DNA of 64,000 nucleotides, from the NCBI RefSeq assembly GCF_007655135.1, contig NC_045130.1:13330001-13394000 (forward strand), written 5' to 3'. This DNA comes from Punica granatum. Lineage: Eukaryota; Streptophyta; Magnoliopsida; Myrtales; Lythraceae. Below, piece by piece: positions 11,692-23,651 of the stretch (position 1 is the stretch's first letter; the number at the start of each line of letters is the position of its first letter). The translations under genes and the position numbers were made by a program. The notes beneath the pieces are model-generated. The model searched no databases, was not told the DNA's origin, and worked only from the letters and a program-made list of their open reading frames with translations.

Positions 11692-14426
11692 TAAAACATA
11701 TGTGATATTCCCACTTGGCACTTCGATTGTGCGTGAAACGGGCGATCTGTGCCTTCTGCACATAGTGGGCGGGCCAAGGGGGCCCAGCCGGCGCAACCTG
11801 ATTGACCCATTAATGAAGAGACATGGAGTGGGCCTTATTTGGGCCTGAGGAAAGGGAACATGACAAAACGAAAAGGGAAAAAAATAGAAAAAGAAAAAAG
11901 GGGAAAATAATCGCAAGTTCCCATCTTGTCTTCTTGTTGGGTCTGTGTGGGAATGAATTTACTGTTGTTCTTGTCGCGAGCAAATTTCTTCTTTTGGGTC
12001 GGCGTGATAAGAAATTATCATAATGATTGAACGAGATATTTCATGGGCAACTTCTTCATTGCATGCATGTGAAAACGGGCTGAAGAGGACTTCTTTCCAA
12101 AGAAAAATTTACCATGATGTTTTGAGTAAGCATTATACAGTCGGGTTCAAACTCCCGTATCGTGTAATTTAATCCTTCTGGCTGACGTATTAATTGTCCT
12201 AATTACACTATGCAGGTTTAGTGGGATCACTTACGAGCTAGATGTTGGAAGGTGTTACTACAACTCTTCGAGATGTCCAAGTTTGTTACTCCTCTTTTTG
12301 CATGCATGCCTTAATGTCTCAAGCCCAAGACCAATTTGCTCTGCCCATAATGACCTGAATTTTACCCAATGTTTCGATCGATTTTCATTTGTCAGGAAGA
12401 TCATTTTAAGCATGTTGAAAAAGAGACAAATCCTAGTCGGGCATTCACTAGCTAGAGAATAAACTTGTTGGCACCTATCACAATTTGGTAATTGATACGG
12501 CAGTACTCTAACAAGCCCCCGCCTGGTTAATCATACAAGCCCGCTCTAAGGATACTTGCCTGGAGATTTCTCTCCAAGGAGATGAAACAGTCAGGGAATG
12601 GACATTGATAGTATTGAAGATGCGCAAGATCGGCTGTGGAACTATCTCTATTAAAAATTAGACATGGTAAGTTACAGCTCCAAGTTCACTGCCCTTATAT
12701 TCATTTTTTCCGGTCGAAGGACATTGATGTATGGATTTTTGGAAGATATTTGCTGTATTTCCAGTCTCTCATGCAACTTGTGAATTATGCATTGCAAGAA
12801 TTTTTATAAGGAACAAAGTATTTCGAAAGATTGCATATTTCCGTCCCGAATTCTTGTCTTTCACATGATTCTACTCCTAAAATTTCTCCGTGCATTGGCC
12901 TTGTCTAACTGGAAACAGGACCTGAATTTGGTACCTCTCCTTCATTCATGCGCCAGAAGCTTCTTTCGGTTCTGAGCGACTCGGGCAAGAATTCCTCATT
13001 CGTCGACGAGATTTCAACCGTGAAGAAATATTCCTCAGGGTCATCACATTCCTTTCCCCTGTGCTCTCATGATGAAGAACTTGTCAATGGAGGTTAGCAT
13101 TCCGAGTTCGATTCGTACAGCTCATTATATTCTTTATGGAAGGAGAATTAGATACTAGTGCTTGGAAAAGTCCTTGAAGGCTGAGAAAGCCGACAGTGAA
13201 CACGTTTTCAAAGCATGAAATAGAGAAACTGAAATCGTTCTTCACCGCTCATTATTGAATTCAACTTTCTGGCCCAAAACAAATCAGAGAAAGAGTACAA
13301 ACTTATTTTTGTTCTGTTCATATCTTCATCGTGTTTTCTTCATTTTTTGCTTGTCAGGTGAAAAATAATGAATGGGTACACTGTGTCTGGATCCAGTTCT
13401 CCGAACTGAATTGATACTTAGAGAACCAAGCAAAGGATTAAGAGGAGTTGAATGGGAGACTTGCGGAAATGGTGTATTTGCTAACATGCCCGAAGAATTC
13501 CTCAAAAAGAAAAGATGCCAAATGCAAACCTGAACTATAGGAAGTACTATCATGGATTGACTCGAGAATCCGCAGCCCGTACGCAGCTTTTCCCATGAAT
13601 ACTATGCTAACAATCTGTACAGTCCACGGAGACACGCCTATTGTTTGCTGGTAATGCGATTACTCTGACCTCACGCCAAAATTCCCTCTATGTGCCTTTT
13701 CTTTTGAAATCCCAAATCAAAATTCATTCTATGCTGTGAAGATTGAGGAAGCTGCTGAATGATGAGACAGAGACGACAGTAAGGCCGAGAGGCTATTGTA
13801 AAGGTGTCGCAAGAGCTCCAGGCCTGGGCTGAGGTAGCTCTATGTTTCGTCGGTGTTAAGCATTGACATAAGATGACTTCCTTCTCATTGCCTGTGATAT
13901 ACTACAACCTCGCGTACGCATTTGGTTGTAGAAAAAGGATAATCAAATGTAACTTAGGTTTTCTGAGCATGTCAAATGAGAAACGGAGATGCCAGTATAA
14001 GATTATGTTGATGGATCCGGAGCAGAAGTTGCAACACTTTTGGATCTTTTCTGACAATAGTTTAGTTTATCCTTTGAGGTGAATATATTTCGTGAAACAC
14101 AATTTGATCGGCTCTCACATTCACTTCATGCCTCTTCAAAAGTTTATATGAGCATGATTTGCAGGACTGTATATCGAAAAGATCATTGGATCCATCAGGC
14201 TGAGCTCCGTGGAAGTTTCATATTGAATGATTGAAGTATTGAATTATATATGCGCTTAACCTAAATTTCATGGCTTGCGCATTGAACTTTGGCACGGGGC
14301 ATTTGGTAGGTAGGATGTCATCTCGAGAAGAAGTGTTCAGCGATAACCGTTTCAACTTCCACTCCATTGTTTTTTTTTTTGGGCCATCACTCAATTGTTT
14401 ATTTGAAAATAACATATTTTTTCATC
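11692..14426. other. Intergenic, no supported gene
   Basis: Mixed-composition DNA. A sequence near 12145 (GGGTTCAAACTCCCG) resembles a tRNA B-box and could be part of another SINE. The short open frames around 12790-14460 have no recognisable domain, and the region could hold a decayed gene I cannot identify. Confidence 0.4.
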
Positions 14427-14590
14427 AAATAGGGTATAGTGCAATGGTACATGCTATCGTCTGGTGACCAAGAGGTTCTAAATTCGATACTTATGTGAAA
14501 CTACTCGTACCTCTTTATTAGATATTTTAGAATTTTATTTCATTATACTAAGTACATAGGCATTCCTTGTAATCGAAGAAAATAACTTCT
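14427..14590 (+). mobile_element. tRNA-related SINE (family B), copy 1
   Basis: An A-box-like TAGTGCAATGG at about 14437 and a B-box-like GGTTCTAAATTCGATAC are followed by a tail TTTTATTTCATTATACTAAG and CATAGGC. The order and tail match 18622-18740. Bounds are approximate and the target duplication was not resolved. Confidence 0.6.
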
Positions 14591-17500
14591 TTTTTTTTTT
14601 TTCAAAATAAGAGCAAACTGCCCATGAAACTTGAAACTAAGCAAATAAATAATAATACAAAAATAATAGAATACCAAATTAATTTATCTTGATGTGATAA
14701 GATAATCTCCTAGCCAAGCAATAGATGGCGGCGTAGAATTAAAATTAATGATAGTAACAATAATGAAACTAATATGGGTTAATAGATAATTACAGTCAAT
14801 TTCAAATTAATTTTTGCATTTCAATTGTAGCAAGAAAGACTTCTTATATAAAATATTTGCTAAAATAAAAGAGCTAGCAAATTTTTTTCTTTAACCGTTT
14901 TTCATAACTTCTATTATTCAATTGCGAGTTTTTTTTTAGAGTTTAAAGTGTTTCACAGCTGACACCTGTGTCAATCTCTTTCGAGGTTACCGTTAAGGTT
15001 AGAAATCTTTAGCGACCATGGTAGAGGTCCATTAGACGGCAATGATGAACTTAGCTACTCACTTTACTAAGATATAGTGATGAATCATTTTATCATATTA
15101 GCAAAACGTTAACTTAGAAAGCATTGGCGTTTTCTGCAACAATTTAAACATTGGGACAAATTTATAAGTGATCACAAATGTTGGACTTCTTTTGCAATCA
15201 CATCCTAATATTTATTATCAGTGTTATATATATATTATCAGCGTTTATACCTAATCTTGAATTTGGCATGCCAATGTTGACCTCTCATCATTACTTCAGC
15301 TGGCCAATCAATTACTAGATTAGGCATATGATAATACATATTGTTGATTTGTAATTAACAAATAATTTAATTTATGTACGTGGCTAATTGGAAGAATAGC
15401 CTTTAACTATATCTCAGGTTATGCTTTATATATATGACATGTGTTCATTAAGCACATTGACCATGACATTAGTACATGAGAAAATATTCAATGAGGATTA
15501 CTCATCCACTTTAGATGAGTAAGAACCAATCAAAATACTTGTAAGTAGGAATCTGTGGACCCATTGTAGAACCAGCTTCCCACTTTCAGACATTTTCATT
15601 GGGTGTTACATATCCAAGTGAATGAGTTATAATCACCCAATATTTGCACTTAGTACATGACCATGACATTAGCATATACCATTGATGACCATTGATGATA
15701 TTTGTGTTTCCTATATGCATCTATATAGCACGCTTATGTAATGATAGAGGTTTGTGCCAATTAACTTAACTTCAATATTCAAACGTTTTGCTGTCGTGAT
15801 ATTAGATGATCAACATCTAATAAAAAAAATTTATTGGATATGATAGGGATATATACATATGTATATCCATACCATATGGAAAGAACGGGGAAGGTCCGCT
15901 AATGGTGATTTCACTCGTCGATATGATAATTTTGGATAGGCGACCATGTCTATATAGAGGATAGTTGGGATGTCATCTTCTCACAAGCACTAGCAAACAT
16001 AACAACATCATGTTAACTAACAAGAGAGAATCATACACTGTAAATAGACATAAACCAAAACCTAATTGTCAGGATATATCTTATAATAACATAAATAAAT
16101 AATTGGGGAATTCCAACTAACTTTTGTACTTGTCCCCACTTTGAACACCATTAGATTTTTTTAAGTCGTAACAAAAAATTGAGGGTTGGTTTCAATAGAA
16201 ACATGAAAATACAAGAAAACTCCAAAGAAGCAGATTCTTATGGGTCACTTCACCCCCCTTAATTGTGTGTTGGGTCACACGTCACAGCCATACATCCACA
16301 GAACAATCAAACCTTTTGTTTCGTCTTTGAAAATTAAACAAACTTTTGAGGTTAATCGCCATTTGAGGCTGCTGCTGTAACAGTAAGAGACTGTAACATC
16401 CTGATCACAACCCGCCGTATACGAAAAATTAACTTGAGCTTGTGACACATTTGTAACATGAGATCAATATTTTTGTGTATTGAGACAAGTTCAAGCAAAC
16501 CAAATGCTAATTAACTCAATATGTGGAAGGGTCATATAAGATTTTTTTCAAGATATATAAAGAGGTGATGGTGGAAGTCGATGACGATCCGATTACAACT
16601 ACATATGTGTAAGATTGGAAGATTCCCATAACATCCGTCTCCATAATTAGTGATCAATAATTATTCTTTCCAAATTCGAACCCTTAGACATTGCCAAAAA
16701 CTTCATGCACATTCAATGAAGCCAGCACATTTTCAACTACCATGTAACAAGATGCATTAAATGGATCCACCTAAGAAAAAGGGTAGCCCCCTCTGCGATT
16801 CTTGTGCAATGCTTACAAATCTATATATATAGACAAAGTCAAAGAAATGCGTAATCAGATCCAATTGGTCACCTGTACGCAAAGATTCAAAAACTGTTTT
16901 TCCGGAAGGATTAGGTCTCCAGTTTAAATCTCATTTGGCATCATGGTTACTCATTTTGAATGAGCCAACTCTTAGGACGTTTTCGTTCATATATATACTT
17001 TTTCTAATATCTAGGGTCGTGGCGTGGAACGGAAGGAATGTAGAACGTCCACGCCATAATTGGGCATGAGAGTCGGGTTTTCTTGGATTAACTAGAAAGG
17101 GACTGGCTACATATATGTTTGGGTGATTAAAACTTGTGGGCGTGAATATTAGAAGGAAAGGTAGATTGGAGTAGTCGAAGTAGTTTGTCTAGGGTTTTCG
17201 AGGAAATCTCTTTTGATATGTCAAACATGTGATGTGGTTAGGAGAAATCGTTTTTTTTTTCGCTTTAATATTTGTTTTCTTTTGGGCAGAGGTAAATTAA
17301 AAGGTGCGTTATGATTTTCATCAAACTTACACATATGTTTTGAACATAATAAGAGGGGCTGTCTCACGTTTGAGGTCAATTTCAAATCCTTTTCGGGTAA
17401 ACATGCATCTTGATGAGAACGGTGGAATTTAATTAATTAGCTGTTAATTTGAACCATAAGAGCATTTCAATTATACATTAATCCATTCAATTATTCACAT

Positions 17501-18412
17501 TATTCAGCTAGACAGATTTTTTCTATTTGTTATGAGGTTGTAATTCAATAAATCAAAGTTAAGATAGTCATATATAATTGCTTATGCCCGACAGCCTAGT
17601 ATAGTAGGTTTTTTTTTTTTTTAGCCCAACAACATTAGCTGAATGCTAATTTTCAGTTTCTTTGATTACATAAATTACTTAGGAGTAGAGGCGTCAAAAT
17701 GGCAATGGATAAGCCGTAAGAAATGTCAGATGAGTTGTTTGATTTCGTGGGTTATGTATTGTTAGTCCATTCAAGAAATACATCGATATATATCCGGTTA
17801 GGCTATATATATTTTTATTTTGATTGTAATATAAAAATGAAATACCATTTTCTAGAATCTTGTATGTTTTGACTTGCCATCTAAATGAAATTATAATAAG
17901 GAGGGCTAACGGTTAACCGATTAGTTTTCTCGATACATATATCCCCCGATAAGTACTGGAAGAGGAAAAAACTGAAATTAGGTTGACCAGAAAATGAAGA
18001 AATTAGCCCCAAATATCAACTTATATATCACTTATACCCCTCGTAATTAGAGAAAATAGACACCTGCTATAATAGAAATTTTATGTATTTTATTCTGTCA
18101 GCAGTGAAACATTGATACAGAGAAAAACCGTAGAAGAAAGAGCATCAGGAACTATTTTGAAACTAACACGCCGTGTTAAATAACGAAATAATATATTAAT
18201 ATATAGTGAATGATTCCCAGCTTGGTTGTACTGCTAATTGCGTAAAGACTGTACTTGCAAAATATGATTTGTTAACGGGGTTAGTTATAATGGGTAAATA
18301 ACTTATGTTACTCAGTTAGCAGCCTCCGGAAGACTCCGTATCCAGTCAAATTATGGCAACTCCTAAGGAAGATATATTAAAAAGACATTAATATTGATGT
18401 AATGTAATCAAC
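14591..18412. other. AT-rich intergenic region, no supported gene
   Basis: Contains many short AT tracts. No open frame with recognisable content and no clear complete transposon. GGCGTCAAAATGGCAATGG near 17690 resembles the end of a hAT element, but no partner end was found. Confidence 0.45.
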
Positions 18413-18740
18413 GGGGATGTAGTGTAACTAACATGTATTGGTTCAAGCGGTTCGACTCTTATTTTTCTTAAGCAAGGTCTCAAGTTTGAGTCTTGTGGAT
18501 GGAGAAAATTCACGCTGGGAGAGTTTTACCACTTAACGGGCTGACCCAGCCCGACTACATTAGTTGGGGCCTATTAAGTTACGGATACCAGGGTTCACAC
18601 AAAAAAAGAGAGGATGTAGTGCAGTGCGTACGCACCTGGTAATCAAGAAGTTTCATGTTTGATACTCGTTGGTGACCATTCATGTCCCTTTATAAGTTAT
18701 TATGATTTTTATTTCATTATATTAGACTGAATAGGCGAAA
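18413..18740 (+). mobile_element. SINE family B copy 2, interrupted by a SINE A insertion
   Basis: The short head at 18413-18424 and the body at 18612-18740 belong to one family B element (GTAGTGCAGTGCGTACGC, then TTTCATGTTTGATACTCG, then TTTTATTTCATTATATTAGA). They are split by the family A SINE at 18425-18611. The 10-bp duplication GGATGTAGTG made by that insertion lies inside the B head. Confidence 0.65.
18425..18611 (+). mobile_element. tRNA-related SINE (family A), plus orientation
   Basis: A 187-bp element flanked by the perfect 10-bp direct repeat GGATGTAGTG (18415-18424 and 18612-18621). It carries TTGGTTCAAGCGGTTCGAC (A-box-like) and GGTCTCAAGTTTGAGTC (B-box-like), then a body with GGGAGAGTTTTACC and CCCGACTACATTAGT, and ends in a short A-rich tail. 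Same family as 10250-10438 and 21068-21258. Confidence 0.85.
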
Positions 18741-18750
18741 AAAATATATG

Positions 18751-18791
18751 GACACACATACATATATATATATATATATGTGTGTGTGTCT
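18751..18791 (+). repeat. AC/TA/TG microsatellite
   Basis: A compound dinucleotide run: (AC)n-like, then (AT)n, then (GT)n. Confidence 0.85.
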
Positions 18792-19643
18792 GATCCTTCT
18801 GATTATAATAAAGCTCATTATTTTGTTGGGGCAGATAAATTTCATTGAATAGTTTAAACGGGTCTCAAAATTACTAATCGAACTTAAGAGTCATGCCATT
18901 TGTGTGATTGTTTTACCTTAGAAATTTATTTACATAAGTCTTAGCTAAAAAGAAAGATTTTAATTTATTATGTGTAAGAAACGATGTTAGAAATTGATAT
19001 TGTCAGGCTGTTAGTTTTTTTTGGAACAAACGGGCGCACCATCACCATCGTCGCAAAGCATATCGTCCTTATTCGTAAAATATGAACCGACGATATTGAG
19101 AATTTTTTTGGTAACGGATATTGAGATTTGTGAAAGGGTAACTAAATATTGAATAATCAATTAGCAAAACTTGATCAAATGAATTAAGCGACAATTAACA
19201 ACAAATATAGGATAGGGAGCTAAATAAGCCAAAGAAAAATTTTAAAAGAATTCATTTTTGTCGTCTGCTTGTTGTAAATTATACATATGCGTTCACATAA
19301 GCCCAAGTACAATTATATAACGGTGACACATATATATATGTGCAGGCATCAAGTTTTGTCGTGTGTAACCAAACAAAAGTGACTTCCCACCGCAGCCCTA
19401 AAAACCAAAACCTTCGTCTACCCCCAGCTTTGCTCATATATATCTGATCATCCGTTTGGTTCCTCTCTCTACCGCTATACATATACACATACTGCTGAAC
19501 AGTTAATCGGTCTTATCGGTATCGAGTTATCCATCTTCTTGAATCCATCTAGTCAAACTGTATGTAAGGACATCTATTAAGTTGGACCAGTTAATATTGA
19601 TCCTGATCGACAACAATTACTAGTGTTGGCTGGGGGAACGTGC
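18792..19643 (+). promoter_or_regulatory. Upstream region of the MYB gene
   Basis: AT-rich 5' flank of the MYB reading frame. A TATA-like CATATATATC lies at about 19434 and a CTCTCTCTAC leader-like stretch at about 19463. They are compatible with a transcription start near 19465-19500, but this is inference from position only. No other feature was seen. Confidence 0.35.
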
Positions 19644-20734
19644 ATGATCATGGATGAACAATCGTCTGGACCTGCATCCAACTTTTCGGGTTCAGGAGAC
19701 GAAGCTAAGGGCGGGAGTTGTTGCTCACGGGGCCACTGGAGGCCAGCTGAGGACGAGAAGCTCCGGCAGCTCGTTGAGCAGTATGGTGCCCAGAACTGGA
19801 ACTCCATCGCTGAGAAGCTAGAAGGAAGATCAGGCAAGTATATGCAACATACAGATAGTAATATTTCATCATAATTTGATCAAGAAATAATAAATAGTTT
19901 ATTATTATTGCTTATATATTGGATCTTCCACCATGTCTTGCAGGAAAGAGCTGCAGACTAAGATGGTTTAACCAACTCGACCCCAGGATCAACCGGAGAC
20001 CATTTACTGATGAGGAAGAAGAGAGACTCCTCTCAGCCCATCACATACACGGTAACAAGTGGGCCCTCATCGCCCGGATGTTCCCTGGTCGAACTGATAA
20101 TGCGGTCAAGAACCACTGGCACGTCGTGATGGCGAGAAAGCAGAGGGAGCAGTCGAAGATCCGCGGGAAGAGAGTGAGGCCACCCTTTCCTGATCAAACC
20201 ATCTGCAGCGACCCAAACGGTGTGGCTCAATTCCGCGGAAGAAAACCTGGGCTTGATCAAGAGTCAATCAGTTCCTCATTCGAGTTATTCGATTTTCAAA
20301 ACCCTAACAAGGATGGGACTTTTGCTCTATCTCCACCAAGTTCCCTTTCATGGAGCTTTACCTTCGGCCCGGCATCATCATCGACATACAGCCACAAAGA
20401 CAGGATTCTCAAGAGATCAGGAGGCAATTATATTAAATGCTACAGCCAGAGCTCGAAAGGCTTAAGCCAATCCGTTCACCAACCATTTTATTCTTCTTCT
20501 TCTTCTTCTTCCTCTTTCTTCGCAAATAATAAATATATTAATAGGGATCATGATCAGATGGTGAGCTTTTGTGATCAGCATGATGATGATGATTCATCGG
20601 CTAAGTTATTTAAATTGATGAGGTCGTCATCAGCGGCTTCTCGTGAGCATGTGCAAGGTGATGATAGCGGTGGCCAATCGAAGCACGATGAAGTTCCATT
20701 CATAGACTTCCTTGGCGTCGGAATCTCATCATAA
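19644..20734 (+). CDS. R2R3-MYB transcription factor, subgroup 21-like (MYB52/54/105/117 group)
   Basis: Exon 1 is 19644-19833 and exon 2 is 19944-20734, giving 326 residues. A second in-frame ATG at 19650 is an equally possible start. The R2 repeat has Trp at 32, 52 and 71. R3 has Phe84, Trp103 and Trp122, the Phe replacement being usual in plant R3 repeats. RGHWRPAEDEKLRQLVEQYG and GRSGKSCRLRWFNQLDPRIN are characteristic of the MYB52/54/56/105/117 group. The C-terminus, with PFIDFLGVG at about 315-323, matches the motif of that subgroup. Members act in the nucleus in cell-wall regulation, organ boundary formation (LOF1/LOF2) or seed traits; which role applies cannot be read here. The 110-bp intron begins GCAAGT instead of GTAAGT; splicing there restores the invariant GRSGKSC. 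The second intron seen in many R2R3 genes is absent. Confidence 0.92.
19834..19943 (+). other. GC-AG intron of the MYB gene
   Basis: The exon ends ATCAG and the intron begins GCAAGTATAT, a consensus donor except for C at position 2. The acceptor is TCTTGCAG. Joining gives a Gly codon (G|GA), restoring GRSG-KSCRLRW. No nearby GT donor preserves the repeat. Confidence 0.85.
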
Positions 20735-21067
20735 GATATGATCTTATTTGGTAAAATCATTAACTCATGTAGTGATTAATTTTTCTAATTTAATGGAATT
20801 CTGGATAGCTGATTTAGCTTTCAGTTAACTAGTGAATTTATTAATCCACCGAAAAAAAACCTATTGCATTTACTACATTTCATTTTGCTAATTAAATATC
20901 TATTTGCCGATGAAGTTTCACGACAGCTTCTTCATCTTTGAATTAGGATGAAAGTTATATGTTTGCTCTCCCTGGGTAGTCCGCCAAAAATAATTATCGG
21001 CGAATCACCGAGTGATTTCTTAAGAAGTCATTCCCTGGAATGTTTCTAGTCCCTCGGAAAATTGAAA
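20735..21067. other. MYB 3' flank
   Basis: Presumed 3' UTR of the MYB gene followed by intergenic DNA. An AATGGAATTC stretch at about 20792 could be near the poly(A) region. No other feature is seen. Confidence 0.35.
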
Positions 21068-21258
21068 AATTGATTTTTTTTTATGAATCCTGATATTCAG
21101 AAGTTCAATTGGACCCCGACTAATCCAGTTCAACTAGATTGTCTTATTAAGGATTAAAATTTTTCCAGCGTGAATTTTTTATATTCATAAGAACTCGAAC
21201 CCGAGATATTATTTAAGCGGAATAAGACCCAAACTGCTTAAACGAATTCATGTTGGTA
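21068..21258 (-). mobile_element. tRNA-related SINE (family A), minus orientation
   Basis: A 191-bp copy flanked by the 10-bp direct repeat AAAATTGAAA (21058-21067 and 21259-21268). On the minus strand it shows GTTTAAGCAGTTTGGGTC, ATTCCGCTTAAATAATATC and a good B-box-like CGGGTTCGAGTTC, then AATTCACGCTGGAAAAAT. It is the best-preserved promoter-like copy of the family here. Confidence 0.82.
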
Positions 21259-21393
21259 AAAATTGAAATTTTTTTAAATTAGTTAATTCGCTAATTGGGT
21301 TTTTCCAGCGAACTTTTCCTCGGCAACTGCAAAGTTGCCACGTGAGTGTTGAAACTTGTTATTGCACATGGCAAAAATAAAAAGATTCGCCAG

Positions 21394-22166
21394 TATATAA
21401 GATGATCACACTCATAAGTTTATTAGCTTGAATTTTTGTGTGGGATATAAAGCCAACCATTTATAGGCCTAATGAAAAATTTATATAGGATTAGAGTGGG
21501 TGTTATGTGTTTATATGGGCCCACATCATATTAGACTCATAATTAGATTTGTTGAGAGATAAAATGACTAAAAATCCCACATTGAGAAATGAAGGAATAT
21601 TTATGGGTTTATACATGACTTGGATATTATCACTTAACTTGATCTTTTAAACAAAAATAGGCCAAAATCCATATAAGCCTAATGTAAATTCAATGTGGTA
21701 TCATAGCAGATTATATGCGTGCGCATGCCACGTGGGCTCACACCATGTTGATCCAAATTTGAGTGCATCCAAAGTGTGTATCACATTAGTCCCCCCCCTC
21801 GCCCTAGCTCCTAGGAGGATCCTGGCTCGAGGTTAGTTTTTTAGGGTAGATGTTTAAGGGCACGTGGCAACGTTGAGATGGGTGTTGAGAGGTAAAATGG
21901 TCTAAAATCCCATATTGAGAAACTGTAGGAGTATCCATGTATTTATATGTGATTTCAGTGTTATCAATTGACCGTTTGAGTTTTTAAATGGAAATGAACT
22001 TGAATTAAGGACATTCGGTGAGGGCTAAAACAAACATTAATTCGCATTCAAAAATGCGAAGAAATATTGAGTATGTAAGCTGATTAAACTCACTATTTTA
22101 TCAACTCAAATTTTTGGACTGAATATAAGTCGAACAATTTCAAAGCTGAATGGAAAATTTAACAAC
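21394..22166. repeat. Imperfect direct repeats flanking the TRIM
   Basis: About 95 bp at 21394-21490 (GTATATAAGATGATCACACTC ... TGAAAAATTTATATA) recurs imperfectly at 22069-22166 (GTATGTAAGCTGATTAAACTC ... TGGAAAATTTAACA). The copies lie outside the TRIM repeats on either side, so they could be the ends of a second, older LTR-type element in which the TRIM resides. Confidence 0.6.
21550..22020 (+). mobile_element. TRIM (terminal-repeat retrotransposon in miniature)
   Basis: Two similar direct repeats start TGTTGAGAG: 21550 to about 21692, and 21883 to about 22020. They share TAAAATG...TAAAATCCCA and TATTGAGAAA-like blocks. Immediately after the first lies TGGTATCATAGC (21696-21707), one base off TGGTATCAGAGC, the common plant initiator-Met tRNA primer-binding site. 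A purine-rich GAGATGGG precedes the second repeat. The roughly 190-bp interior has no coding capacity, which defines a TRIM. The exact 3' ends of the repeats are uncertain. Confidence 0.75.
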
Positions 22167-23109
22167 TACATTTATCAATTTTGCTAATTATATGGGCTTA
22201 GATATGTTATGTTTTTAATCCAAGACGAAATGTTACGAGAATTAGGTTCCCAATGGTACATAAAGATGGTATAACTTCCAGTGAAAAACGCAGCCAATAT
22301 TAACTTGAACAAAGATATGTACTTACATTACATATAACAATATTAACTGATATCGTACAATACCGTGATCTATTTAACTCACTAAGGACAAAGAATATCA
22401 TAAAGCAATTGCCACGAGCTAATTGATTTCACAACTGATTTTTAAGGTTGATTCCCAGATCGCTATTAAACCTTTGAAATATATTTTGGGTTTTTCTCTT
22501 TGTTATTGATTAATTCGATGTGAATATCATGGGTTGACCCAATTTGAAGCGTATCGTGGGTTGTGGACTCTATCAAACCTCAATAATGTACGGCCCAGCT
22601 TGTGCAAGATGTCTCGCATTGACCCCAATAAAACTTCTATTCTTAATAATTTATTTTTAAAGCCCAATAACTATTTGTGTTTTGGCTCCAAACACAATTA
22701 TTTTTTGCTCAAAACATAATTAGATAGCCAATCCGGAGACTCGTCCGAATGCAAATACTGGTGATTCGAGACTTGTGGTATATCCTTCGGTTTACAAGTT
22801 TAATTTACGTGATGCGAAGCAAGTGGCCGTTTAATATATTATGATGACTTTAATGCTACTGATGTCTCGAATCATTAGAGTTTGAGTGACTCCAAATCAT
22901 AATACGAGATTTCTTTCTAATATGATAACTCTTTGACCATGGACGTGACAATGTATACTGTCAAATATTTATAGATTATACGTGGTTGATGTTTCATCAT
23001 CCTATATACGCATGTCTGTATGACGAAAATGGATCTAGACAGTAGGAAATCGAAGAAAATAACTCGTGCAGGCCTTTACGTGGCCAAAAAAAAGAAGACG
23101 AAGAAGAAG

Positions 23110-23560
23110 AAGAATAAAATGCAGTTTACCCTTGATCTCTACTCAAGGAGTGTGTCAACCTTTTAAATTTTGTATGACGACCCTTGACCTCTTTGAAAAA
23201 TGAGTACTCTGCACCTCCGGTCATTTTTCCGACCAAAATGGAACAACTGCACGCCATGTGACCTTTTTGAAGGAAAAAGAAATAATTAAATTAAACTAAA
23301 TTCTAAAATAATAAATTTCAGAAAAAAAATTAATCATACACTTTTTTTTTGGTTAGTTATCGTTAACAGTAGTGGCCTCACTGGTGGCCGCCACCATTGG
23401 AAATAACAAAAAAATAACACTTGCGCCTTGCAGGTCCCCTTCCACCCGATGATCTCCAAACCGCCGCGAGTTGGGACAAGGACATCGGAGGTCTACTTTC
23501 CCTTCTCCCTGCTCTCAATTTAGTTAGGACGAACTACAAGAAGATGAATGTCAACAGCCG
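23110..23560. mobile_element. Possible MULE-like repeat fragment
   Basis: A stretch beginning CAGTTTACCCTTGATC, with an AT-rich part and then a GC-rich part (GTGGCCGCCACC), resembles in style the elements at 10787-11691 and 40816-41572. Its opposite end was not identified, so this is only a candidate. Confidence 0.3.
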
Positions 23561-23612
23561 AGGCAGAGAGTGAAATAATTTGTCTTCTCAAGTCTCTCAT
23601 CTTTTGTATATA

Positions 23613-23651
23613 CTAGCTAATATGGTCCACGCATTGCCATGGGTCAAGATA
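23613..23651 (-). mobile_element. Helitron-like 3' end candidate, minus orientation
   Basis: On the minus strand a hairpin-prone CCATGGCAATGCGTGG is followed by a sequence ending AGCTAGT. Helitron 3' ends carry a short GC-rich hairpin a few bases before CTRR. The 5' end was not found. Confidence 0.3.
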
